Of a stretch of 64,000 nt of DNA, positions 9,541 through 18,754 are shown piece by piece; the stretch's first letter is position 1; every line of letters begins with the position of its first letter. Source of the DNA: Candidatus Synoicihabitans palmerolidicus. GTDB lineage: Bacteria; Verrucomicrobiota; Verrucomicrobiia; Opitutales; Opitutaceae. The notes under the pieces were generated by a model. The model worked only from the letters and a program-made list of their open reading frames with translations. It was not told the origin of the DNA and searched no databases. The stretch lies in contig JAGGDC010000005.1 in the NCBI GenBank assembly GCA_020809425.1, forward strand, positions 52,314 through 116,313, written 5' to 3'. Position numbers and translations under genes: made by a program.

Positions 9541-11353
9541 GAGCGTGTCCGACAAGCGCAAGAGGTTGTAGAAAAGGAGGTAGCGTAAAAATAAAGAGGC
9601 CGAAACTGGGAGGATTTCCTGGTTTCTGCACAAAAACGGCGTGTATAATTTGGTGTGAACAATACTACCGAAGCCGTCGCCCCGGAAGGTGCCCTGCAAA
9701 CCTGGCTGCGTCCAGACCTGACTCCGGTCGGACCCAACAAAGATTACGCCGCGTTTCGCGATCAACTGACGGGGTTCGACCAGTTGCTGGCCAACAGTCA
9801 CTTGGAAGAGATGGCCGTGGACTTTGCCCGGGAAAACTGGCGGGGCGACAACGTGACCGGGTTACCGCGACACCTGCAGTTCGCGCGCAAGGCGCGACGG
9901 GGGCAGGTATTGCGCATGATGCTCGGGAAAATCAGCTTGCGTAAACTTTCCCTGAGCATCGCCTCCAGCGATCTGTTGGCCGACTTTTGCGGAGCGCGCC
10001 GGATCGACGGCATCAAGGGGGTCTCCAAAAGAAAGCGTGCGGGAGCGTGCGTCCAAATGCTTCACCGCCGGGCAGGTGCGCAGGATGAGCCAAGTCTTTA
10101 TCGAGATGTGCGGTGAGGCGGACCGGGCGAGCGAACGGGGACTGGCTGCGGCGCAGCCGATGGATACGTGCCCTGGTGGACTCGACCTGCCTGCAGGCCA
10201 ACATCCATTTCTCGGTCGACTGGGTGCTCTTTCGCGACCCCCTGCTCAAGGCGGTGAAACTGCTCCGTGCAGCGGGGTTGCGGGGTCGGATGCCGAACGA
10301 GCCGCCAGTCTTTGCCAAGCAGATGAATCGGTGGTGCCTCGCGATGACCCACAGCCGACGGCGCCGCGATGCGAAGCGGGCCCGCAAGGGCGTGCTCCGC
10401 CAGATGAAACGCCTGCTGCGCACCATCGGCGAGCACGCCCGCCGCCACCGCGACCACCTCGCCGCCGACTACGCCCGGACCCGCTTCAGTGAGCGCCAGG
10501 CCATCCGCATCATTGCGCGCATCGACGCCATGCTCGAGCAACTGCCGGCCGCGATCAACCAGGCCCACGAACGCATCATCGGCGCATGACCAGTGCCCAA
10601 CGCCGAGAAGATCCTCCGCGTCTACGAACCCGACGTGCAGACCGTGGTTCGGGGCAAGGCGTCCGGCGAGGTCGAGTTTGGCAACACCCTCATGATCAGT
10701 GAGAACGTGACGGAGTTGATCACCGCTTGGCAGTTGTATCAGGGAATGACTCCGGCCGAATGGCGTCAGTTCGACCTGAGCCTCGAGCGCCAGAATCAGT
10801 TCGACCTGAGCACCCCGATCAAAGCGGCGAGCACCGACCGAGGCTTCTCGACCCAACGGCTGTGCGAACGCTTGGCCGAAGCCGACATTTATGACGCCAC
10901 TTGCCCCCGCGATCCGCAGCAACTGCAACGGCGCATGCAGGAGCCGCAGTTCGTGGCGCTCCAACATCGCCGGGCTTCGACGGAAGCCCGCATCGCCATC
11001 ATCAAGCAACGCCAAGGCAAGCGATTGAGTGCCAGAGGCTTCACGAATCGCTACCTGGCGGTAGCCTGGAGCATCCTCGGTCACAACCTGTGGCTCATCG
11101 CCCGACTGCTGGCCGACCAACCACCGCAAGTCCAAGCCGCCTAAAACCACCAAGCCTACTCCAACGATGAACAATAAACCGGCTGCCGGAGGTTCCCTCA
11201 TGGAAACGATCCAGGCACTGACTGCTGCGACACTGCAATTTAGCCATTACATTGCATCTGCGCGCGCCTACATCCGTCATTGGTAGCCGGAAATCCGCTC
11301 AAAAATCGGCTTTCCTGCCCCCCTTCCAAAATCAGGGTAAATGGGACACGCTC
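9541..11353 (+). mobile_element. IS copy 2, complete element with TATCTA target duplication
   Basis: The ends are GAGCGTGTCC (9541-9550) and GGACACGCTC (11344-11353). The 6-bp direct repeat TATCTA flanks both (9535-9540 and 11354-11359), which marks a real insertion. The transposase begins at GTG 9655 (MNNTTEAVAPEGALQ), runs in one frame to about 10020, then continues in other frames: DSTCLQANIH near 10177, RIIARIDAMLEQLP, EPDVQTVVRGKASGEVEFG near 10630, ending at TAA 11142-11144. Frameshifts or stops occur at about 10025, 10170 and 10590, so this copy cannot make transposase. About 200 bp of non-coding tail with a small AT-rich hairpin (GCAATTTA...) follow the coding part, as in the other copies. 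Confidence 0.9.
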
Positions 11354-11370
11354 TATCTAACCAAGTTAAA

Positions 11371-11396
11371 GAAAAAACCGCGGCTCGAAAGCCGCG
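11371..11396 (-). terminator. Terminator of the respiratory operon
   Basis: On the minus strand, CGCGGCT-TTCG-AGCCGCG (a 7-bp stem closed by a stable UUCG loop) is followed by GTTTTTTC. It lies about 33 bp beyond the stop of the last cytochrome gene. IS copy 2 inserted just downstream, so operon termination is preserved. Confidence 0.8.
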
Positions 11397-11428
11397 ATTT
11401 GAAAAGTATTTGGTCGATTCGGCAAGCC

Positions 11429-12121
11429 CTATGGCAAGGCCAACAATTCGTCGGCAGACATCGCAGTTGAGCGCGCGCCGTCCGCTTCACGTATCGCCGT
11501 GACCTGTTCCGGGGTAATCGCCGTCGCTTCATTGCCCCATTCATTACGAATGTAGGTCAGCACATAAACGATTTTAGCGTCGTCCCAGTTGTAGGCACTA
11601 CCGGCACCAAATGCCGGCATGATGCCGTTATAGACGTTCCCGTTGACCTCGACCGGTCCACTCAAGCCGTGCAGGAGAATACGCACTACCCGCTCCTCAC
11701 TGCCGGTGACCCAGTGCGAATCCACCAAAGGAGGAAATCCGTTGGGCACCCCCGCACCATTGATTTGGTGGCACGCCGCACAAACCTGCGCGTAGGTGCG
11801 TTTTCCGACCACCATGGGATCGACCACCTTCACCACCCCGGTATCAGGCCGGTGCAACTTTGGATCGAATCGCTCGTCGTAAATCATCGCCGCTTCGCCA
11901 ATGCCCGAGGTGAACCCTCCGCGATTGTGAATGAAATATATGGATACGACGAAGATCATCGTCGACACAAAACCGAGCAATAAGAGCGGTATCGGCGAGT
12001 AACCTTCGCTGGGTTCACTCTTCTCCCGCAGCAGCACCGAATGCACTTCCTGAATCTGCTCATCAGAAGCCGCCGCCTGTTCGATCTTGGGATCGGATTT
12101 CTTGTAATTGTCGTCGCTCAT
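11429..12121 (-). CDS. Membrane-anchored monoheme cytochrome c, third subunit position of the cbb3 oxidase
   Basis: The product (230 aa) has a cytoplasmic N-terminus, one membrane span (about residues 45-66: IPLLLLGFVSTMIFVVSIYF) and a periplasmic cytochrome c domain. That domain has one heme site, CAACH (about residue 117), and a likely Met ligand in YNGIMPAFG. Its position right after ccoN and ccoO is that of CcoP, but CcoP normally carries two hemes; here only one CxxCH is present. It probably passes electrons from alternative complex III to CcoO/CcoN. The ATG lies 1-2 bp after the ccoO stop, and the TTCG hairpin terminator follows. Confidence 0.85.
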   Translation of the reverse strand: MSDDNYKKSDPKIEQAAASDEQIQEVHSVLLREKSEPSEGYSPIPLLLLGFVSTMIFVVSIYFIHNRGGFTSGIGEAAMIYDERFDPKLHRPDTGVVKVVDPMVVGKRTYAQVCAACHQINGAGVPNGFPPLVDSHWVTGSEERVVRILLHGLSGPVEVNGNVYNGIMPAFGAGSAYNWDDAKIVYVLTYIRNEWGNEATAITPEQVTAIREADGARSTAMSADELLALP

Positions 12122-12122
12122 C

Positions 12123-12827
12123 TTAGTGCCCTTCCTCCGCTGGCGCTTCGGATTGTTCCGCTTCAGCTTCCTCCTCCGGGAATACGTTGAACGTTTCGGG
12201 GTAGGCGTAGGTGTCCTTGAGATTGATCAAGTAGGCGACCAGGGATTTCGCCCGCTCGGTCGGCACCAACTCATACCCCTCGGTAGGCACGGAATGCGGA
12301 GGCAACGGGGTTCCATCCACATAGGACGACGGCAAATTCATCGCATCCGGGCTGGCCTCACCGACAATCTTGCGCATTTCAAAAAGGAAGCGATAAGGAG
12401 GCATCACTGATCCTTGGGACGTGATCTGCGGATCATACAGATGCAACAGATGCCACGTGCTATCGGCTTGCCGAGCTCCGATATTTCTCAAATCAGGTCC
12501 TGTGCGCATGGTGCCAAGCAATACCCGTTTCTCACGGATGTAATCGCGGGGGACGCTTTGACGTTCCCCCCACCCTCGCTCGATATCTGATCCGTAACCA
12601 AGTCGACGCACTTGCTGCGTATGGCAATAAATACAACCGAGATCTTGATAAACCAGCTGACCCCGCTGAGCGACACCAGGGGTTGCTTCAGGAAAGATCT
12701 TTTCCTCCGCGTCATCGTAAATCGGCGTCAAATTGCCGTAGGCAACTTGATTCGTGAGCACGATACCTGTCCAAGAAAACGCCAGCGCGAGAAAAACGCC
12801 GAGAAATATGAGCGGTGCACGATTCAA
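12123..12827 (-). CDS. ccoO: cbb3-type cytochrome c oxidase subunit II (monoheme cytochrome c)
   Basis: CcoO (234 aa) is the membrane-anchored cytochrome c that feeds electrons to CcoN. An N-terminal transmembrane helix (LIFLGVFLALAFSWTGIVL, residues 5-23) precedes the heme motif CIYCH in GCIYCHTQQVR (about residue 67). The heme ligand block SVMPPYRFLF and the conserved TMRTGPDLRNIGAR segment follow. The C-terminal tail is acidic (EEEAEAEQSEAPAEEGH). The ATG overlaps the ccoN stop by 4 nt, so the two subunits are translationally coupled rather than fused. Confidence 0.92.
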   Translation of the reverse strand: MNRAPLIFLGVFLALAFSWTGIVLTNQVAYGNLTPIYDDAEEKIFPEATPGVAQRGQLVYQDLGCIYCHTQQVRRLGYGSDIERGWGERQSVPRDYIREKRVLLGTMRTGPDLRNIGARQADSTWHLLHLYDPQITSQGSVMPPYRFLFEMRKIVGEASPDAMNLPSSYVDGTPLPPHSVPTEGYELVPTERAKSLVAYLINLKDTYAYPETFNVFPEEEAEAEQSEAPAEEGH

Positions 12828-14308
12828 CGAGTAATCACCATGGATGAGGGATTACGGAAGAGCGTCGGAGCAGTTGAGCTCTTGGCCCGAGGAGCGATTA
12901 ACATCCAAGCGAAGTTCACCGCGAATGCCAAGTGACCCACCGTGATAAGAATTCCCGCATAGCTGCGGCTGAGCAGATACTTCTTGGTCAGCTCCACAAT
13001 ATCCATGAACACCGGGTAGTTCTCCACATCGTTCAAGGCCAGCCCTTGCAAAACTCCACCGATGGAAAGCGCCGCCACGTAAATAATAATACCGATCGAA
13101 GTGGCCCAAAAATGTGTGCTGATGAGCGCCGCTGAAGGCCATTCCTTCAACATCAGGCGTGGCATAATGTAGTAGATGCTACCAAACATCACCATGGTGA
13201 AGAAGGCATACATTCCCCAGTGAGCGTGGCCGATCGTGTAATGAGTGAAATGAGTGACCTCCGACCAGCTGCGAATCGCCATGGACGAACCTTGCAACGA
13301 CGTCAGAGTATAGGAAACCGCGCCAAAAACGATAAACCGCAGTGTCGGGCTGTACTTGAGAGCACTGAAACTACCAACCATCGTCATGTGGTGATTGATG
13401 GAGGTCACGATGACCGGAACCACCATCATAAACGAAGCCGCAATACCCGCGGACAGCACCCAAGCCGGAACCGGGCCACCAATGAGATGGTGCACACCCG
13501 CCCAATTGTAAAAGAATGCCAACGACCAGAATCCAAGGACGGAAAGGTAATAACTGTGAATGGGCTTACCCAGTACCTTCGGCAGAAAATAGTACACCGC
13601 GGCCAAGCCAATCGGGGTGAACCATAGCCCCAGTATATTGTGCGCGAACCACCAATTCACCAACGCCTGCACCGTCCCACGAGCCGGCTCGAAAATCATC
13701 ATGATCTGCGCGATCGAATAGAGCCACGGGAACCAAAACAGCGCCGCCAGAATATACCATTGTGACACATAAATGTGTTTCGACTTACCGAAACGGAAGG
13801 TGATGATCGCCCACGCACCTATCAACGCATACGCCACAAATAGCAGAGGCGTCACATACGACGGCATTTCCAGCCACTCAATAGAGGTCGAATCGCCTCG
13901 AAGGATACCGAAAATGCCGATCGAAACGCCGATATTCCAAAACGCTCCCGCCACGAACAACAACGTGGGATGACGCAATACTGAGCGGGACAAACGAGCC
14001 ATCAGCCAAAACGCTACCGCAAAGGCCGCGTTTACGCTCCAGCCATAAATAACCGTATTGAGGTGAGCCGTTCGCACTCGTCCAAAGGTCAGCCATTCAT
14101 AATCTCCCAGAAACTCCGGGGTGTGCATTTTAAAAGACGAAATCAGCGCGAACGCGGTTCCGGCCAGCAACCAAAGCACACTGGATATTAGGAAGAACAG
14201 AGCCGGAGCTTTGGTCGAAGCGTCAATTTCACTGAGCTCCGCTCGACTCACCGAAGTGGGGGAAGTCGAGGGGTCAAGTGATTGAGCAATCCTGAGGGCG
14301 GAGGCCAT
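12824..14308 (-). CDS. ccoN: cbb3-type cytochrome c oxidase subunit I (catalytic)
   Basis: CcoN (494 aa) is the heme b/b3-CuB subunit that reduces O2 to water in the inner membrane, typically with high O2 affinity. Twelve or more hydrophobic segments are visible. Conserved His-bearing blocks are RTAHLNTVIYGW (low-spin heme region), WAGVHHLIGGPVPAW (CuB region), TSINHHMTM, and THFTHYTIGHAHWGMY near the C-terminal part (heme ligands). There is no fusion to CcoO. The start is ATG at 14308. It sits in one operon with the act genes, so oxidase and its electron donor complex are expressed together. Confidence 0.93.
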   Translation of the reverse strand: MASALRIAQSLDPSTSPTSVSRAELSEIDASTKAPALFFLISSVLWLLAGTAFALISSFKMHTPEFLGDYEWLTFGRVRTAHLNTVIYGWSVNAAFAVAFWLMARLSRSVLRHPTLLFVAGAFWNIGVSIGIFGILRGDSTSIEWLEMPSYVTPLLFVAYALIGAWAIITFRFGKSKHIYVSQWYILAALFWFPWLYSIAQIMMIFEPARGTVQALVNWWFAHNILGLWFTPIGLAAVYYFLPKVLGKPIHSYYLSVLGFWSLAFFYNWAGVHHLIGGPVPAWVLSAGIAASFMMVVPVIVTSINHHMTMVGSFSALKYSPTLRFIVFGAVSYTLTSLQGSSMAIRSWSEVTHFTHYTIGHAHWGMYAFFTMVMFGSIYYIMPRLMLKEWPSAALISTHFWATSIGIIIYVAALSIGGVLQGLALNDVENYPVFMDIVELTKKYLLSRSYAGILITVGHLAFAVNFAWMLIAPRAKSSTAPTLFRNPSSMVITR

Positions 14309-14326
14309 CGTCAGATTGAAGCAGAT

Positions 14327-14533
14327 TTATCGGCGAGTTTCGTTCGCCGGGCGACGTCCAGGGAAATAGTCGGTTTGTTCACCCACTGGTTCCTCGTCGT
14401 CAAAAATGGAGGCGGCGTTTTTTTCGAATTCCTTGAGTTGGCCATTCTTGGCCGCCCAGTAAAGGGCGTAAGCAGCCGAAGCCAAAAACAATAACGCAAA
14501 GGGAAGCGCGACAGCGTAGAAAAACCATTCCAT
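14327..14533 (-). CDS. Small CcoS-like cbb3 oxidase maturation protein
   Basis: This 68-residue protein has one N-terminal membrane helix (MEWFFYAVALPFALLFLASAAYALYW is the hydrophobic stretch, in two parts) followed by WAAKNGQLKEFEK and an acidic FDDEEP. CcoS proteins have the same plan: a helix, then W-A-x-x-x-GQ-x-DDLE and a short acidic tail. CcoS is needed for cofactor insertion into cbb3 oxidases. The location directly before ccoN supports the call; homology is judged only from the short pattern. Confidence 0.65.
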   Translation of the reverse strand: MEWFFYAVALPFALLFLASAAYALYWAAKNGQLKEFEKNAASIFDDEEPVGEQTDYFPGRRPANETRR

Positions 14534-14538
14534 ACGGT

Positions 14539-14862
14539 TTAGCGGTCGGCGTTGATGTCGGCCAGAGTAAGTTCAATGGCTCGATCGACCGGGAGGCGCA
14601 CCACCCCGGCATCTTGGTTAATCCACCCGTAACTTGAAGCCACTGAATTGGCGTTGCCGCGGAGTTCCCGCAGTTTGCCTGTGCGCCCCGCTTCGGTCAG
14701 CTTCCACTGCTCGTTATCAGGGACATTAGTCGCCTGCGAAAGTGGAGTAACCGGCGTATGCGCCAGCTGCATGATCACGAGAAAGATCGCAAAGACGCCA
14801 ATGACAGCGAGTGCCATCGGCCATACAGCCGGAGTAGAATCGGAGTGAGCGGGATTACTCAT
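14539..14862 (-). CDS. Conserved small membrane-anchored protein of the act-cco operon
   Basis: This 107-residue protein has one membrane helix at residues 14-30 (WPMALAVIGVFAIFLVIMQL) and a soluble C-terminal part (about 35-107) with EQWKLTEAGRTGKLRELRGN and GWINQDAGVVRLPVDRAIELTLADI. The last segment resembles the short extracytoplasmic proteins with a VRLPIDRAMEL motif that accompany cbb3 oxidase or alternative complex III genes. No cofactor motif is seen. Its ATG overlaps the end of actF by 8 nt. A structural or assembly role in the complex is an inference from position. Confidence 0.7.
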   Translation of the reverse strand: MSNPAHSDSTPAVWPMALAVIGVFAIFLVIMQLAHTPVTPLSQATNVPDNEQWKLTEAGRTGKLRELRGNANSVASSYGWINQDAGVVRLPVDRAIELTLADINADR

Positions 14863-16144
14863 GGTAAGTCAGGGCTTCACCGATGCGAGGATCGCGAATA
14901 GGGATGAGTTTGGCGGTCGGGAAACTCTTGAAGTAGGCCCAGGCGCAAATTCCGCCAATGCCAATCAGAGCAGTCAGGGTCCAAAGCTGGTGGATCGCGA
15001 GGAAGGGCAACGGATCACCGACTCCCAGACCAAAGCCATGTCCAGATTCAACCATATCAGTCGTCACCTTCTTGGAAGGCCAGACGTTGTAAAGGATATC
15101 CACAAACACGATGGTGAGAATCCACGTGGCCATGAACTTCATCCACTTCTTGCTGACCTTCGCGGGATAGCTGATGAGTCCAAGGAACGGGAAGAAGAAG
15201 TGACCGAATAGGATCAACATACCTACCCATTTCCACTGATTGGCTTCACCCGTGGTGTTGTTCATTTCGCGAAGGTTATACCAGAAGGTCTCCTCGGGCA
15301 CATTCGCGTTCCAGATCAGGAAGTACTGGGAAAACGTGACGTAGGCCCAGAACACCGTGAAGGCAAACGAGAGCATGCCGATTGAATACCAGTGATTCGT
15401 ATTGAGCACGCCTTTGTAATCACCGCGGGTCCACAACCAACACATGATCAGTATCCCCACCGCCAGAGCCGCCCGGATACAGTTGGCGAAGAACCAGACA
15501 CCATACATGGTTGAGAACCAGTGGTAATCGAGAGCCTTGACCCAGAGGATAACACAAAGGGTCAGGGTTACGGCGGTAAAGGGTAGTCCAACCGCAGACC
15601 AAAACCGACTCTTGCGGGTCCAAATTATATCGCCATCGGTGTCTTGCGTGAACGAACAGCGACGGAAGCGATTGGCGAGGCAACTCCAGCCCACAAAAGA
15701 GAGAACCGTGGCTCCTAGGAAGAAATTGAAGTTCAGCATACCCGACTTCTTCGTGTAGAGCACGTCTTCACCGACCAGACCGTGTCCGCCGATCGCACCC
15801 AAGTCGTAGGAGGTGTCGAAGTACTTCCACAGCACGCTGGGGTCCATGATGGAAGCAACCACCAGTGGGATGAATAAAATGCCGAGCCATTTGAACGCCG
15901 AAATTCCGTGCTCAAACTGACGACGGATCACCGTGGACCAATTGGCGTCCATGATGTGGTGAATCATAATCAGCATCAGCATGCCGATCCCAATTCCCGT
16001 CCAAAACGTCATGGCGGTCAGCCATGAAAATGCGACCTTGGCTCCGCCGGAGACCGCGATACCGACCAAAGTCAGCGCAATGCCGACAATGCCAATAACG
16101 AGGGCTTTTCCAGCCGGGGTGCCGTTTGTGTTGGAGGCAGACAT
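14855..16144 (-). CDS. actF: Alternative complex III quinol:cytochrome c oxidoreductase subunit F (integral membrane)
   Basis: ActF (429 aa) is one of two large NrfD-like membrane subunits of alternative complex III, which oxidises quinol and passes electrons to cytochrome c or directly to the oxidase. About ten membrane segments are visible, starting with ALVIGIVGIALTLVGIAV. Typical parts are HHIMDANWSTVIRRQFEHG near the start, the loop GHGLVGEDVLYTKKSGMLN, and FWAYVTFSQYFLIWNANVPEET. The start is ATG at 16144, 4 bp from the actE stop. Confidence 0.88.
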   Translation of the reverse strand: MSASNTNGTPAGKALVIGIVGIALTLVGIAVSGGAKVAFSWLTAMTFWTGIGIGMLMLIMIHHIMDANWSTVIRRQFEHGISAFKWLGILFIPLVVASIMDPSVLWKYFDTSYDLGAIGGHGLVGEDVLYTKKSGMLNFNFFLGATVLSFVGWSCLANRFRRCSFTQDTDGDIIWTRKSRFWSAVGLPFTAVTLTLCVILWVKALDYHWFSTMYGVWFFANCIRAALAVGILIMCWLWTRGDYKGVLNTNHWYSIGMLSFAFTVFWAYVTFSQYFLIWNANVPEETFWYNLREMNNTTGEANQWKWVGMLILFGHFFFPFLGLISYPAKVSKKWMKFMATWILTIVFVDILYNVWPSKKVTTDMVESGHGFGLGVGDPLPFLAIHQLWTLTALIGIGGICAWAYFKSFPTAKLIPIRDPRIGEALTYHE

Positions 16145-16147
16145 CGT

Positions 16148-16762
16148 TTAGTTCAACTCCGCTTGATGAGAGGCCGGCACGTCTTCGAGACGGCCATTCT
16201 GGGAACGTTGCAGGGCACGGACATAAGCGATGACAGCCCAGCGATCCTCGGGGACCAGCTTGTCGCCATAGCTGAACATGGTGTTCTTGCCGTGAGTGAT
16301 AGTATTGAACATTTCACCTTCGGACTGCGCCCGGAAGAGATCCTGATGCAGGTTGGCTGGTGCTCCCCAACCGTATTGGGTAACGATGCCCCGACCGTCG
16401 GCCAAGGATCCGTGGCAGGGCGCACAGTAGATTTCAAATCGTTCGCGACCTCGATCGATAAACTGGCGATCGATGGTCAGTGACGAAGGATAACCTCGGG
16501 CGAACTCGCCGCTGGCATCTCGTCCGAGCGTTAAATGGGTATCGGCGTTCAGATCACCTCGCGCCACCACGCCGGCGGGCAAAGGACGATCCGTGCGGCC
16601 ATCTGCAAAAAACTCGGAGTGAGCTTGCGGCAGATACTTCGACTGTCGATCCATGTCCGGGAAGACCTCCAGCGGAGGCTTGGTGGAAATGGAGCCTCGG
16701 AAGCCAAGGGCGCCGACGGTCAAAACGACCAGAAAAAAGACAACTAGGTAGACGTAACGCAT
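16148..16762 (-). CDS. actE: Alternative complex III monoheme cytochrome c subunit E
   Basis: ActE (204 aa) has an N-terminal membrane anchor or signal (MRYVYLVVFFLVVLTVGALGF), then a cytochrome c domain with the heme site CAPCH in RFEIYCAPCHGSLADGRG. Further signatures are VTQYGWGAPANLH and DRWAVIAYVRALQRSQ. The Met ligand is likely the one in KNTMFSYGDKL. It transfers electrons out of the complex on the periplasmic side. The ATG at 16762 lies 5 bp after the actD stop; a longer in-frame extension to 16858 overlaps actD and is not likely used. Confidence 0.88.
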   Translation of the reverse strand: MRYVYLVVFFLVVLTVGALGFRGSISTKPPLEVFPDMDRQSKYLPQAHSEFFADGRTDRPLPAGVVARGDLNADTHLTLGRDASGEFARGYPSSLTIDRQFIDRGRERFEIYCAPCHGSLADGRGIVTQYGWGAPANLHQDLFRAQSEGEMFNTITHGKNTMFSYGDKLVPEDRWAVIAYVRALQRSQNGRLEDVPASHQAELN

Positions 16763-16766
16763 TGGG

Positions 16767-17300
16767 TTAGGCCTCGATTTGGGTGACGTCCTTACCCCCG
16801 ATTGACTCGAGCAACGCCGCAGTGGCACTCGAATCATACTTGGGGTCGCGGGACTCAATCACGATGAGGAACTTATCATCGAGACCGCGGTGAATGTGTT
16901 CGGTTTTCAGCACCGGGTGATAGTGCATCGGCAAACCGTTGAGGAAAAACATCCCGCCGATCGTGAAAAACGCGGTCAGTAGGATAGTGAGCTCATAGGA
17001 CACCGGAAAAGCGAACATCGGGCTGAACAACGGCTTGCCGCCGACGATCAACTGGTAGTCCACCGCACCGGTAAAATAAATCATAGACATACCGATTGTG
17101 AAACCGAGGATGCCGCCGATAAGCGAGAAGTGAGGGACTTTCGAGCGACGAACGCCCATTGCACCATCCAATCCGTGCACGGGGCACGGGGTGATGCAGT
17201 CCCAGCATTTGAAGCCGGCGTCGCGCACTTTCTGAGCCGCGTAGTAGATATCCGACGCGGTCTCGAAGGTGGCAATCACGCCATGTGAAGGAGCAGCCAT
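16767..17300 (-). CDS. actD: Alternative complex III subunit D (DUF3341)
   Basis: ActD (177 aa) is the small membrane subunit of alternative complex III. An N-terminal cytoplasmic domain (GVIATFETASDIYYAAQKVRDAGF) has the conserved CWDCITPCPVHGLD stretch. Two membrane helices follow (about residues 60-82 and 98-122), with a loop containing GGKPLFSPMFAFPVSYELT. The C-terminal part (DDKFLIVIESRDPKYD) is the usual closing strand. The start is ATG at 17300. Confidence 0.88.
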   Translation of the reverse strand: MAAPSHGVIATFETASDIYYAAQKVRDAGFKCWDCITPCPVHGLDGAMGVRRSKVPHFSLIGGILGFTIGMSMIYFTGAVDYQLIVGGKPLFSPMFAFPVSYELTILLTAFFTIGGMFFLNGLPMHYHPVLKTEHIHRGLDDKFLIVIESRDPKYDSSATAALLESIGGKDVTQIEA

Positions 17301-17326
17301 GATCGAAGCGAAATTTTGAGCTGGGC

Positions 17327-18753
<1,427 letters not shown>

Positions 18754-18754
<1 letters not shown>

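Noticed and set aside
11220..11260. AT-rich hairpin near the IS tail as a separate regulatory element
   Set aside because: It is present in the IS copies at the same place, so it belongs to the element.
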